This document shows positions 10,535-19,828 of a stretch of 64,000 nucleotides of DNA, piece after piece (position 1 is the stretch's first letter; every line of letters starts with the position of its first letter). The stretch is taken from contig NZ_CABVII010000021.1 in the NCBI RefSeq assembly GCF_902497995.1, positions 62,001 through 126,000 on the forward strand, given 5' to 3'. The notes under the pieces were generated by a model, which saw only the letters and a program-made list of their open reading frames with translations, was not told the origin of the DNA and made no database searches. Position numbers and translations under genes: made by a program. The DNA is from Pseudomonas fluorescens (lineage in GTDB: Bacteria; Pseudomonadota; Gammaproteobacteria; Pseudomonadales; Pseudomonadaceae).

Positions 10535-11197
10535 CTAAAGCCCTGCAATGAGCTCCCGATAATCCCCAACCGCCGCAAACTCCGCCGTGTCCTTCGGCCC
10601 CTTGCGACTGTCCGGCTCGCTCACCGCCAACAAATGCGCCACACCAAAATCCCGCGCGCTGCGCAGGATCGGCAAGGTGTCGTCGATAAACAGGCTGCGC
10701 GCCGGATCGAAACCGATGTCCGCCTGCAAGGCATCCCAGAACTGCGGGTTTTCCTTGGCGAAACCGTAATCGTGAGAACTGATCAAACGCTCGAAGTACG
10801 GCGCCAGTTCGATTCTTTCCAGCTTCAGTGACAATGAATCGCGGTGGGCATTGGTGATCAACACCACACGTTTGCCAGCCTGTTTGATCGCCGCCAGGAA
10901 CGTGTCCGCATCCGGGCGCAGGGCGATCAGGTGAGCGGTTTCCAGTTTGAGTTCGCGCACCGACAGCTGCAGTTCGGCGCTCCAGAAGTCCAGGCAGTAC
11001 CACTGCAACTGGCCGGCATGGCGTTCGAACAGTGGCTGCAATTCCATCTCGGCCATGGCCCGGCTTACCCCGTGCAACTCGGCGTAACGCTGTGGCAGGT
11101 GCTCCATCCAGAAATGGTTGTCGAAGTGCAGGTCCAGCAGCGTACCGTCCATGTCCAGCAGAACGGTGTCGATGTTGTGCCAGGGCAGCAGTGACAT
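10535..11197 (-). CDS. yrfG: GMP/IMP nucleotidase YrfG (HAD family)
   Basis: A 220-residue haloacid-dehalogenase-type phosphatase that dephosphorylates purine 5'-nucleotides. Motif I is LLDMDGTLLDL with the nucleophile Asp15. Motif II is the LITNAH segment. Motif III/IV reads FAKENPQFWDAL ... SLFIDDTLPIL. The order yrfG, nudE, cysQ, with yrfG divergent, is the same as in other Pseudomonas and supports the name. A short gap of about 90 bases to nudE holds both promoters. Confidence 0.93.
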   Translation of the reverse strand: MSLLPWHNIDTVLLDMDGTLLDLHFDNHFWMEHLPQRYAELHGVSRAMAEMELQPLFERHAGQLQWYCLDFWSAELQLSVRELKLETAHLIALRPDADTFLAAIKQAGKRVVLITNAHRDSLSLKLERIELAPYFERLISSHDYGFAKENPQFWDALQADIGFDPARSLFIDDTLPILRSARDFGVAHLLAVSEPDSRKGPKDTAEFAAVGDYRELIAGL

Positions 11198-11287
11198 AAA
11201 AAACTTCTCCAGCGGTAAAAAAGATATCCAGGGTCAACAATCAGGATAGGCCGGGTATAGTAACCCGCTATCACCCAGGAGCCGCTC

Positions 11288-11854
11288 ATGCGCCAGAAAC
11301 CCACCATCCTCGCCCGCGAGATTGTTGCCACCAGCCGTTTATTCTGCGTCGAAGCGGTGCAGTTGCGCTTTTCCAACGGTGTAGAGCGCACTTATGAGCG
11401 ACTGGTCGGCAAGGGCGCCGGGTATGGCGCAGTGATGATCGTAGCGATGCTGGATGCAGACCACGCGGTGCTGGTGGAAGAGTATTGCGGCGGCACCGAT
11501 GAATATGAGTTGTCCCTGCCCAAGGGTTTGATCGAGCCGGGCGAGGACGTGCTGGCGGCGGCCGAGCGTGAGCTCAAGGAAGAGGCCGGGTATGGCGCGC
11601 GGCAACTCGAGCATTTGACCGAGTTGTCGTTGTCACCCGGTTACATGAGCCAGAAGATTCAGGTGGTGCTGGCCACCGACCTGTATGAAGAACGTCTTGA
11701 AGGCGACGAGCCTGAGCCAATGGGCGTGGACAAGATCAACCTGCGTGAACTGTCGGCATTGGCGCAGAATCCGCGATTCACCGAGGGTCGTGCCTTGGCG
11801 TCGCTGTATCTGGCCCGTGATCTGCTGACTCAGCGCGGGGTATTTGTGCCATGA
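11288..11854 (+). CDS. nudE: ADP compounds hydrolase NudE
   Basis: A Nudix hydrolase of 188 residues that cleaves ADP-ribose, Ap3A and NADH-type compounds. The Nudix box is intact: GLIEPGEDVLAAAERELKEEAG (about residues 80-102), preceded by the LPK typical of this subgroup. The stop overlaps the start of cysQ in an ATGA junction, so the two are translationally coupled. Confidence 0.94.
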   Translation: MRQKPTILAREIVATSRLFCVEAVQLRFSNGVERTYERLVGKGAGYGAVMIVAMLDADHAVLVEEYCGGTDEYELSLPKGLIEPGEDVLAAAERELKEEAGYGARQLEHLTELSLSPGYMSQKIQVVLATDLYEERLEGDEPEPMGVDKINLRELSALAQNPRFTEGRALASLYLARDLLTQRGVFVP

Positions 11855-12678
11855 ATTTCCCTCATTCGCTGATGGCGCCGGTGGTCGAGCTGGCATTGAA
11901 GGCTGGTGAGTCGATCCTGCCGTTCTGGCGCACAGGCACTGCCGTGACCGCCAAGGCTGACGACTCTCCGGTCACTGCCGCAGACCTGGCCGCCCACCAT
12001 GTGATTCTGGCCGGGCTGACCGCGCTGGATCCGACTATCCCGGTATTGTCTGAAGAGGATGCCAACATCCCACAGAGCGTACGCGCCGGCTGGCAGCGCT
12101 GGTGGCTGGTGGACCCGCTGGACGGGACCAAGGAGTTCATCGCCGGCAGCGAAGAATTTACCGTCAACATCGCGTTGATCGAGCAGGGACGGGTGGTGTT
12201 TGGCGTGGTGTCGATGCCGACCAACGGCCGCTTCTATGTCGGTGGCGCGGGGCTGGGCGCCTGGCGTGGCGACAAGGGTAGCGAGCCGTCGCCGATTCAG
12301 GTGCGTGACGTTCCAGCGATGGGCGAAGCGTTCACGGTGGTGGCCAGTCGTAGGCATTCGAGTCCGGAGCAGGAGCGCTTGCTGGCCGGGTTGAGCGACA
12401 GCCTGGGTGAACTGCAATTGGCCAATATCGGCAGTTCGCTGAAGTTTTGTTTGTTGGCGGAAGGGGCTGCGGATTGTTATCCGCGCCTGGCGCCGACTTC
12501 GCAGTGGGACACGGCGGCGGCGCAGGGGGTGCTGGAAGGGGCAGGAGGCGAGGTGCTGGATTTGCACGGTCAGCCGTTCTGCTATCCGGCGCGGGAGTCG
12601 TTGTTGAATGAGTATTTCCTGGCGCTGCCGGCCAAGGCTGCATGGCGGGAAAAACTGCTGGAGCTGGCTCGGTCCTGA
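11851..12678 (+). CDS. cysQ: 3'(2'),5'-bisphosphate nucleotidase CysQ
   Basis: A magnesium-dependent phosphatase of the inositol monophosphatase fold that recycles 3'-phosphoadenosine 5'-phosphate from sulfate assimilation. The 275-residue protein carries the metal-binding motifs DDSPVTAADLAA, LSEEDA, WLVDPLDGTKEF and the later QWDTAAAQGVLEGAGG. It is coupled to nudE by a four-base overlap. Length and motifs are those of an intact family member. Confidence 0.95.
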   Translation: MNFPHSLMAPVVELALKAGESILPFWRTGTAVTAKADDSPVTAADLAAHHVILAGLTALDPTIPVLSEEDANIPQSVRAGWQRWWLVDPLDGTKEFIAGSEEFTVNIALIEQGRVVFGVVSMPTNGRFYVGGAGLGAWRGDKGSEPSPIQVRDVPAMGEAFTVVASRRHSSPEQERLLAGLSDSLGELQLANIGSSLKFCLLAEGAADCYPRLAPTSQWDTAAAQGVLEGAGGEVLDLHGQPFCYPARESLLNEYFLALPAKAAWREKLLELARS

Positions 12679-12773
12679 CTGGGACGAGATAACTTGCCCA
12701 AATGCCAGCCAGTTTTATGAACCAATGTCGGATCGCCGCACCGCCGCTCCCACAGGTTTTGTGGTGTTCCGAT

Positions 12774-13229
12774 TTACCTGTGCAGCACGTACTGCCCGGT
12801 AAACGTCACCGCGTCCTCCTCACTCCCTGCATTCACAATCCGTGAATGCAGGGTCAACCGCGCCCGGCCATAGCGTTCATACATCGCCACAAACCTCTTC
12901 CAGACCGCCGCGCTCGGCGCTTGGCAAATCGCGGTGGCATCGCTGGTCACCGGCAGCGGATAGCTGATGTGCCCTTCCTGAATCACGATATGCCCGTCTT
13001 CGATGCCGGTTTCACGCAGGCGTAAATGCAGCCAGCCCCAACCGGCCAGCACTGCGCCGCAATACAGGCTGCCGCCGAACATGGTGCTCTTATGGTTGAC
13101 ATTGGCTTCCAGCGGCAGGTGCAGGCGCAGTTGCTGGTCGTGCCAGTCGAGTACTTTGAGGCCCATGTCCCGCGTCAGGGGAATGTCGTGGTGAAGGATC
13201 GATTCCAGGTGACGGCTGTCGCGGTTCAT
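12774..13229 (-). CDS. YiiD C-terminal-type hot-dog thioesterase
   Basis: A 151-residue protein matching the thioesterase domain found at the C-terminus of E. coli YiiD. Characteristic pieces are LEANVNHKSTMFGGSLYCGAVLAGWGW (residues about 41-67), with the N-H-K-T-FGGS motif of this hot-dog group, and the later IVIQEGHISYPLPV. It is cytoplasmic, with no signal. It converges with cysQ and lies upstream of nothing in its own direction. Substrate unknown. Confidence 0.8.
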   Translation of the reverse strand: MNRDSRHLESILHHDIPLTRDMGLKVLDWHDQQLRLHLPLEANVNHKSTMFGGSLYCGAVLAGWGWLHLRLRETGIEDGHIVIQEGHISYPLPVTSDATAICQAPSAAVWKRFVAMYERYGRARLTLHSRIVNAGSEEDAVTFTGQYVLHR

Positions 13230-13268
13230 TACGGGCCTCAGGCATGGAGATGATGGTTTGACGGTAGC

Positions 13269-14660
13269 TCAGTCGAGCTCGTCGTGGGTGGTGTGGGTGC
13301 TGTCGGCGAAGTTCAGCCCGTGCTTGCGCAGTTTGTCGTGCAGGGTTTTGCGCGGAATGCCCAAGGCTTCGGCGAGGCTGCGCACGGAAGTGTGAGAGCG
13401 CGCCAGTTCCGCGGCAATCAGGCTCTTTTCGAAGTGTTCGACTTGCTCGCTGAGACCGCCGCTGACCACCTCTACCGTCCTGCCAGCAGCAGCGTCAGGC
13501 GCGCTGTTGTCCAGCGCAAGTTCCAGGCCCAGGGCAAAGCGTTCGGCAGCGTTCTGCAGTTCACGCACGTTGCCAGGCCAGGCGTGGCGCAGCAGCAGGG
13601 CCCGTTGTCCCGGTTGCAGTTCGTGGGGTGGCAAGCCATGGCGGGCACTGGCTTCATCGGCGAAATGCTGGAACAGCATCAACGCATCTTCACCACGCTC
13701 ACGCAGGGGCGGAATGCGCAGCGGCGCAACGTTCAGGCGGTAATACAAGTCGGCACGGAAGCGCCCCTGGTCGGCAGACTGGCGCAGGTCCTCCTTGGTC
13801 GCGGCGATGATGCGGATGTCCAGCGGGATCAGCTGGTTACCGCCCAGGCGCTCGACTACGCGCTCCTGCAGCATGCGCAGCAATTTCACCTGCACATCCA
13901 GGCTCATGCTTTCGATTTCATCGAGGAACAGCGTGCCGCCGTTGGCGAATTCGAACTTGCCGATACGGCGTTTCTGCGCGCCGGTAAAGGCGCCAGGCTC
14001 GTGGCCGAACAGCTCGCTTTCAACCACTGACTCGGCCAGGGCTCCTGCGTTGATTGCCACGAACGGACCGTTACGCCGACTCGACAGGTCATGCAGCGCC
14101 CTGGCTACCACTTCTTTACCGGCACCGGTTTCGCCGAGGATCAGCACGTCGGCCTTGGTCGCCGCCAATGCCCCGATCTGTTCGCGCAGGCGCAGCATCG
14201 GCGCCGATTGCCCGACCAGTCGCGCGCTCAGTTCATTACGATCGCTCAGCGCCAGACGCAGGCTGCGGTTGTCCAGCACCAGTCGGCGCAAGGCCAGCGC
14301 GCGACGTACGCTATCGAGCAGCGCGTCACTGGCGAAGGGTTTTTCCAGAAAATCATAGGCCCCGGCGCGCATGGCTTGCACCGCCAGCGGCACATCGCCG
14401 TGACCGGTAATCAGCAGCACCGGCAGCTCCGGGTCCTGGGCGTGAAGTTCGGTCAGCAGTTCGATACCGTCCATGCCGGGCATACGGATGTCACTGACGA
14501 CCACGCCGGGCCAGTCGCGCTCCAGTTGCCCGGCCAGGCCCTTGGCTTCGGCGAGCGGCAGGATCTTCAGGCCGGCGAGATCCAGGGTCTGGCTCAGGGC
14601 CTGGCGCAGGTGGGGATCGTCGTCGATCAACACGACCTGGATGCGGTTGTCGATGGTCAT
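13269..14660 (-). CDS. Sigma-54-dependent response regulator, DctD type
   Basis: A 463-residue NtrC-class activator. The receiver domain has acidic pocket Asp13-15 and phospho-acceptor Asp57 (VVVSDIRMPGMDG). The AAA+ domain has Walker A GETGAGKE (176-183) and the sigma-54 contact loop GAFTGA (223-228). A C-terminal Fis-type helix-turn-helix follows (SVRSLAEALGIPRKTLHDKLRKHGL). Its start overlaps the stop of the kinase gene by four bases, so the pair forms a two-component system. DctB/DctD control C4-dicarboxylate uptake in relatives. No transporter gene lies beside it, so the signal is uncertain and no symbol is given. Confidence 0.92.
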   Translation of the reverse strand: MTIDNRIQVVLIDDDPHLRQALSQTLDLAGLKILPLAEAKGLAGQLERDWPGVVVSDIRMPGMDGIELLTELHAQDPELPVLLITGHGDVPLAVQAMRAGAYDFLEKPFASDALLDSVRRALALRRLVLDNRSLRLALSDRNELSARLVGQSAPMLRLREQIGALAATKADVLILGETGAGKEVVARALHDLSSRRNGPFVAINAGALAESVVESELFGHEPGAFTGAQKRRIGKFEFANGGTLFLDEIESMSLDVQVKLLRMLQERVVERLGGNQLIPLDIRIIAATKEDLRQSADQGRFRADLYYRLNVAPLRIPPLRERGEDALMLFQHFADEASARHGLPPHELQPGQRALLLRHAWPGNVRELQNAAERFALGLELALDNSAPDAAAGRTVEVVSGGLSEQVEHFEKSLIAAELARSHTSVRSLAEALGIPRKTLHDKLRKHGLNFADSTHTTHDELD

Positions 14661-16471
14661 TCACTTCGGTCCTCGGACGGTTGCAGGCTCACGCCCGGTG
14701 CGCCTGGGCGCAACTTCAGGGTAATCAGGGCGCCGCCTTCCTTGTGGTTGGAGAACGACAGTTCACCGCCAAAGGCGCGCATCAGGGTTTCGCAGATCGC
14801 CAGCCCCAACCCAAGGCCCTGAGTACGGGTCTTGGTGGTGTAGAACGGCTCGCTGGCGCGACCCAGTGCCTCCAGGCAAAAGCCTGGGCCATTGTCGCGA
14901 ATGTACAGAGTGACGCCGTCGGCGGTTGATTGGGCACTCAACCAGAGTTTACGCGGCGGACCTTTTTCCGTCAGGGCATCGAGGGCATTGGCCAATAAGT
15001 TGCCGAGCACCTGGCGCAGACGGGTTTCCCCGGCCTCGACCCACAGGGCGGCGGCCGGCAAATCGCGGATCAGTTCGACTTCCATGCTGCGTCGGCGCTT
15101 GGCCAGCAGTGCCAGGGCATCGTCCAGCGCCGGTTGCAGGGCGACACTTTCCGGGGCGTGGCGATCACGCCGGGCGAAGGCGCGCAGGTGAGCAATGATC
15201 GAGGCCATGCGCCCGGTCAGTTCGCTGATCAACTTGAGGTTGCCGCGGGCATCGTCGGTGCGCTGGTGATCCAGCAGTACTTCGGCGTTCTCTGCGTAAC
15301 TGCGGATCGCGGCGAGCGGTTGATTGAGTTCGTGGCTGATGCTCGCCGACATCGTGCCCAGCGCCGACAACTTGCCGGCCTGCACCAGATCGTCCTGGGC
15401 GCGAACCAGTTCCTGTTGGGCCTGTTCGCGCTCGAGCACTTCTTCTTTCAATCGTCGGTTGAGGCCTTCCAGGTCGCTGGTCCGCTCGGCTACCCGACCT
15501 TCCAGTTCGCGGCGGGCCTTGGCTTCGAAAGCGATCCGCTCCAGGTAATGGCGCCGGCGCTGCATCATCAGGCCGAGTAACAGCATCAACACCAACAGTG
15601 TCGCGCCACCGATGGCGACCACGGTGCGCACCGGGCGATCGATCAGGGTTCGGGGGGCGAGGATGCTGACGTTCCAACCGGTTTCTTCGATCTGTTGGGT
15701 CTGAGTCAGCCAGGCGTCGGGGTTGAGATTCAACGGTTTTGGATCGCGGGTCGGATAGGGTTGCATCGCGATGATGGCCTTGCGCTCTTCGTCACTCAAT
15801 GGACGGGTCGAGCGGAATCGCCACTCAGGCCGTGAAGTGAGAATGACCACACCGTTATGGTCCGTCAGCAGCAGTTGTTCCGGGGTTTTGCCCCAGAGGC
15901 TTTCGGTATGGTCCAGGTCAACCTTGACCACCAGTACGCCGAGCATTTTCTCGTGATCGCGCACGGCCGCGGCGAAGAAGTAACCCCGTTTGACCGAGGT
16001 GGTGCCCAACCCGAAAAAGCGTCCCAGCCGTCCAGCCATCGCTTCGCTGAAATAGGGCCGGAAGGAAAAATTTCGCCCGACGAAACTGTCGTGTTTATCC
16101 CAATTGGACGCGGCCAGGGTCTTGCCCGTGGTGTCCATCAGGTACATGACCTCGGCGCCGGTCTGGGCGCAGATGTTTTTCAATAAACGGTTGGCGTTGC
16201 CCTGGGTGACGCTATCGTCCGGTGCGCCGAGGACCGCGCGCAGGGCCGGCAGCTCGCCGAGGATCTGCGGCAGTACTTCATAACGGTGCAGGGTGCCCAG
16301 CAGGTTGGCGACGTAGAGATCGAGGGTCTGACGGTTCTGTCCGGCCAGTTCGCTGCGGTAATAGCGCTCGGCCAGATGCTCCAGCGGCCACAGCAATGGC
16401 GCCAGGCACAGCGCGAGCAGCGCCAGGCTGCGCCAGCGGGGTCTGCGAGGAAGGGTCGGAGTCATGAGCAT
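14657..16471 (-). CDS. Membrane sensor histidine kinase, DctB type
   Basis: A 604-residue kinase with a transmembrane helix at about 14-31 and a large periplasmic dCache-like sensor (about 35-280, containing RGYFFAAAV, which resembles the ligand region of DctB). A second helix lies at about 281-303. A coiled coil (about 320-368) leads to HisKA with the phospho-acceptor His380 in SISHELNQPLAAIRSYAENA. The ATPase domain has DNGPGF and GLGLGLAICE. It is translated into the response regulator gene through an ATGA overlap. It probably senses a small carboxylate or amino acid; this is inference from family resemblance. Confidence 0.9.
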   Translation of the reverse strand: MLMTPTLPRRPRWRSLALLALCLAPLLWPLEHLAERYYRSELAGQNRQTLDLYVANLLGTLHRYEVLPQILGELPALRAVLGAPDDSVTQGNANRLLKNICAQTGAEVMYLMDTTGKTLAASNWDKHDSFVGRNFSFRPYFSEAMAGRLGRFFGLGTTSVKRGYFFAAAVRDHEKMLGVLVVKVDLDHTESLWGKTPEQLLLTDHNGVVILTSRPEWRFRSTRPLSDEERKAIIAMQPYPTRDPKPLNLNPDAWLTQTQQIEETGWNVSILAPRTLIDRPVRTVVAIGGATLLVLMLLLGLMMQRRRHYLERIAFEAKARRELEGRVAERTSDLEGLNRRLKEEVLEREQAQQELVRAQDDLVQAGKLSALGTMSASISHELNQPLAAIRSYAENAEVLLDHQRTDDARGNLKLISELTGRMASIIAHLRAFARRDRHAPESVALQPALDDALALLAKRRRSMEVELIRDLPAAALWVEAGETRLRQVLGNLLANALDALTEKGPPRKLWLSAQSTADGVTLYIRDNGPGFCLEALGRASEPFYTTKTRTQGLGLGLAICETLMRAFGGELSFSNHKEGGALITLKLRPGAPGVSLQPSEDRSE

Positions 16472-16595
16472 CAGGCGCCTGGGGGTACAGGCGCATTATG
16501 CCTAGGCTTGAGGGCGCAGTCTGCGGGAAGGGGGGTTGCGCATCGTCCCCGGCAGTGGCGATATAAGCGCCTAATAAAATTTCAGGGGTCGTTGT

Positions 16596-19508
16596 ATGCC
16601 GCTCGCCACGTTGATTCATCGCGCCAGTCTGCCCGGTCCGCAAGTGTCCATGGCGCAAGCTCTGCAGCTGCTCGAAGGGCATTATGGGCTGAGCGGCAGG
16701 TTGCAGGCCCTCGGCAGCCAGCAGGACCTCAACTATCGCGTCGACAGTGACCAGGGGCAATTCGTCCTGAAAATCTGCCGTGGCGATTATTCAGCGCTGG
16801 AGCTGCAGGCCCAGCATGCGGGGCTCAGGCATTTGGCTGAACATCCCGAGGTGCAGGTGCCGCGGGTGATCCCTGCGAAAAATGGTGCAGAGCTGCTGAC
16901 CCTGGAAGTCGGCGGCCAATCGGTGCATGTGCGCTTGCTCGATTACATCGAAGGCCGGTCACTCACGCACCTGGACCACCTGCCCGGATCAGTGGTGGCC
17001 GGGTTCGGACGACTCTGCGGCGAGATGGATCTGGCGCTGGCCGGGTTCGACCATCCGGGCCTTGAACGCACCCTGCAATGGGACGCTCGCCACGCCACTG
17101 CGCTGATCGCTCATTTGTTGCCGGTGATCAAGGACGACCAGCAACGCCAGGTGATCGCCGAAGTGGCCGAGCGCGCCGAGCGCCATTTACAACCGCTTGT
17201 GGATAAGTTGCCGGTGCAGGCCATCCACATGGACATTACCGATGACAATGTGGTCTGGCAGCGAGATTCGCAGCGACAATGGCAATTGCAGGGTGTGATC
17301 GATTTCGGCGACCTGGTTCGCACCTGGCGCATCACCGATCTGTCGGTGACGTGCGCGGCATTGTTGCATCACGCCGGTGGCGATCCTTTCTATGTTTTGC
17401 CGGCAGTCCAGGCTTATCACGCACTCAATCCGTTGCAGCCTGCAGAACTGCAGGCGCTCTGGCCGTTGATTGTCGCGCGGGCGGCGGTGCTGGTGCTCAG
17501 CGGCGAGCAGCAGGTCAGTATCGATCCGGGTAATGAATACAGTCGCGACAACCTGACCCATGAGTGGGAAATCTTCCGCGTTGCCACCTCGGTGCCGTTG
17601 GAGTTGATGGAGGCGGCGATTCTTGCTGCGGTCGGTCAGGGCCTGCCGGGTATCGACAGCGAAGGTTTTGCACCGCTGCTGCCGGGCCTGGTCGGGCGTG
17701 AGTTTGCCTTGATCGACTTGGGCGTACTCAGCCCGCATTTCGACGCGGGTAACTGGGAGCAAGCAGGCATCGACCAGCGTCTGTTGGCCGAAGCGGCGGC
17801 GACTCACGGTCTGGCGGCCAGCCGTTATGGGCAATACCGGCTGTCCCGTACCCGGCCGGACAGTGCCATTGAACCGGACAGTTACCCGTTGCACGTAGAG
17901 TTGCGAGTGCCCCATGGCACTGCAGTGGAATCGCCGTTTGCCGGTGTGGTTCATCAACCGGCGGCAGGCATGGTGCAACTGGACGGCCCGCAATTGAGCG
18001 TGCGGTTATGGGGCGTGACGCCGTCGTTGCACACAGGCGCGGCGCTGGTCAAAGGCCAGGTGTTGGGTTCGGTCAGCGGGCCGTTGGTGGTGCAGTTGTG
18101 CCGAGGCCCATCGTTCGATGCGCCGCTGTTTTGCACGCCATCTCGCGCCGCTGCCTGGCAAGCGTTGTGCCCGTCGCCGGCATCGGTGCTGGGGCTGGCC
18201 TGCGATGCACAAGAGGAGCTCGATTCGGCGACATTGCTGGCTCGCCGCGACGCCAGTTTCGCCCGCACCCAAAAACACTATTACCTCGACCCGCCCCGCA
18301 TCGAACGCGGCTGGCGCAATCACCTGATCGACATGCAGGGCCGGTCCTACCTCGACATGCTCAACAACGTTGCGGTGCTGGGCCACGGACACCCACGCAT
18401 GGCCGCGGTCGCCAGCCGTCAGTGGTCGCTGCTCAACACCAACTCGCGGTTCAACTACGCGGCGATTGCCGAGTTCTCCGAGCGCTTGCTGAAGTTGTCG
18501 CCGGACTCCATGGACCGCGTGTTCCTGGTCAACAGCGGCAGCGAGGCCAATGACCTGGCGATTCGCCTGGCGTGGGCCTACAGCGGCGGTCGCGATATGC
18601 TCAGCGTGCTGGAGGCCTATCACGGCTGGACAGTGGGAGCGGACGCGGTCTCGACCTCGATTGCCGACAACCCCAAGGCATTGAGCAGCCGCCCGGACTG
18701 GGTACATCCGGTGACCGCGCCTAACACCTATCGCGGCGAATTCCGCGGCGCCGACAGTGCGCCGGACTACGTGCGCAGTGTCGAACACAACCTGGCAAAA
18801 ATTGCCGGGCAGAACCGTCAGCTCGCCGGTTTCATCTGTGAACCGGTGTACGGCAACGCCGGTGGAATTTCGCTGCCGCCGGGCTACTTGCAACAGGTCT
18901 ACGCGCTGGTTCGCGCCCAGGGCGGCGTGTGCATCGCCGACGAAGTGCAGGTCGGTTACGGACGCATGGGCAACTTCTTCTGGGGCTTTGAAGAGCAGGG
19001 CGTGGTGCCGGACATCATCACCATGGCCAAGGGGATGGGTAACGGGCAGCCGCTGGGAGCAGTCATCACCCGCCGGGAAATCGCCGAAGCGCTGGAGGCC
19101 GAGGGGTATTTCTTCTCGTCGGCCGGGGGCAGTCCGGTCAGTTGCCAGATCGGCATGGCGGTGCTGGAGGTAATGGAAGAAGAAAAACTTTGGGAAAACG
19201 CACAGGTCGTGGGCGGGTATTTCAAGCGGCGTCTTGAGGCGCTGATCGATAGTCATCCGCTGGTGGGCGCGGTGCATGGTTCCGGTTTTTATCTGGGCGT
19301 CGAGCTGATTCGCAACCGTGAAACCCTGGAGCCGGCGACGCAAGAAACCACGGTGCTGTGTGATCGCCTGCGGGAGTTGGGGATTTTCATGCAGCCGACG
19401 GGTGACTACCTGAACATCCTCAAGATCAAACCGCCGATGGTCACCTCGCGCCGGAGTGTGGATTTCTTTGTCGACATGTTGGCGAAGGTGCTCGCGGAAG
19501 GTCTGTAA
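16596..19508 (+). CDS. Three-part fusion: APH-like kinase, M23-like domain, class III aminotransferase
   Basis: A 970-residue cytoplasmic protein built from three modules. Residues about 20-340 are an aminoglycoside-phosphotransferase-like kinase with the catalytic loop HMDITDDN near residue 211 and a DFG-type VIDFGDL. Residues about 400-570 resemble the barrel of M23 peptidases, but the zinc-binding histidine pattern is not evident. Residues about 575-970 are a class III PLP aminotransferase with the Schiff-base lysine at about 812 (ITMAKGMGNGQPLG). Kinase plus PLP lyase recalls the human hydroxylysine kinase / phospholyase pair, so an ATP-dependent phosphorylation followed by PLP-dependent elimination of an amino alcohol is a plausible inference. 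It stands alone, divergent from the sensor kinase. Confidence 0.88.
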   Translation: MPLATLIHRASLPGPQVSMAQALQLLEGHYGLSGRLQALGSQQDLNYRVDSDQGQFVLKICRGDYSALELQAQHAGLRHLAEHPEVQVPRVIPAKNGAELLTLEVGGQSVHVRLLDYIEGRSLTHLDHLPGSVVAGFGRLCGEMDLALAGFDHPGLERTLQWDARHATALIAHLLPVIKDDQQRQVIAEVAERAERHLQPLVDKLPVQAIHMDITDDNVVWQRDSQRQWQLQGVIDFGDLVRTWRITDLSVTCAALLHHAGGDPFYVLPAVQAYHALNPLQPAELQALWPLIVARAAVLVLSGEQQVSIDPGNEYSRDNLTHEWEIFRVATSVPLELMEAAILAAVGQGLPGIDSEGFAPLLPGLVGREFALIDLGVLSPHFDAGNWEQAGIDQRLLAEAAATHGLAASRYGQYRLSRTRPDSAIEPDSYPLHVELRVPHGTAVESPFAGVVHQPAAGMVQLDGPQLSVRLWGVTPSLHTGAALVKGQVLGSVSGPLVVQLCRGPSFDAPLFCTPSRAAAWQALCPSPASVLGLACDAQEELDSATLLARRDASFARTQKHYYLDPPRIERGWRNHLIDMQGRSYLDMLNNVAVLGHGHPRMAAVASRQWSLLNTNSRFNYAAIAEFSERLLKLSPDSMDRVFLVNSGSEANDLAIRLAWAYSGGRDMLSVLEAYHGWTVGADAVSTSIADNPKALSSRPDWVHPVTAPNTYRGEFRGADSAPDYVRSVEHNLAKIAGQNRQLAGFICEPVYGNAGGISLPPGYLQQVYALVRAQGGVCIADEVQVGYGRMGNFFWGFEEQGVVPDIITMAKGMGNGQPLGAVITRREIAEALEAEGYFFSSAGGSPVSCQIGMAVLEVMEEEKLWENAQVVGGYFKRRLEALIDSHPLVGAVHGSGFYLGVELIRNRETLEPATQETTVLCDRLRELGIFMQPTGDYLNILKIKPPMVTSRRSVDFFVDMLAKVLAEGL

Positions 19509-19536
19509 ACACATTTTCCCTGTGTACACGGACTAA

Positions 19537-19626
19537 TGTGGGAGCGGGCTTGCTCGCGAATGCGGTTACTCATCCAACATTGATGTCTACTGATGTACCG
19601 CATTCGCGAGCAAGCCCGCTCCCACA
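19537..19626. repeat. REP pair (inverted)
   Basis: Two REP copies (19537-19560 and 19602-19626) facing each other about 40 bases apart, with the standard GTGGGAGCGGGCTTGCTCGCG core. Confidence 0.87.
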
Positions 19627-19650
19627 GGGAGCGCGTTTAATTCGATTATT

Positions 19651-19730
19651 ATCGTATTTAATCGACTATATTTCGACGAATGGAGAGATTGTCGCTTTTA
19701 TAGTCGATATTTATCGGCTATAAAGTCGTC
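19651..19730. promoter_or_regulatory. AT-rich operator candidate upstream of aguBA
   Basis: Contains the perfect inverted repeat ATCGACTATA (19661-19670) / TATAGTCGAT (19699-19708), followed by a further related word ATCGGCTATAAAG (19713-19725). Repeats of this kind spaced over 60 bases in front of aguB look like a regulator-binding region or overlapping promoters. AguR-like control is known for aguBA in P. aeruginosa, but no aguR gene lies here. Confidence 0.45.
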
Positions 19731-19828
19731 GTTGCCCACGGTGTGCCTCACCGCGCCCGGCGCTTCCCATTTCTGTCATCGGTCAATGCCACACTCGACC
19801 CTCAAAGCACTTGCTCAGGAGCCGATTC

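Larger units (their letters stand above)
19509..19828. other. Intergenic region upstream of aguB
   Basis: This 320-base gap holds a REP pair in its first half. The second half (about 19635-19730) is a conspicuous AT-rich stretch with repeated TCGAYTATA-like words, then a GC-rich leader to aguB. No coding sequence was recognised. Confidence 0.6.

Noticed and set aside
18006..19529. Open frame of 507 codons on the minus strand
   Set aside because: It is antisense to the class III aminotransferase part of the fusion gene and its translation shows no domain.
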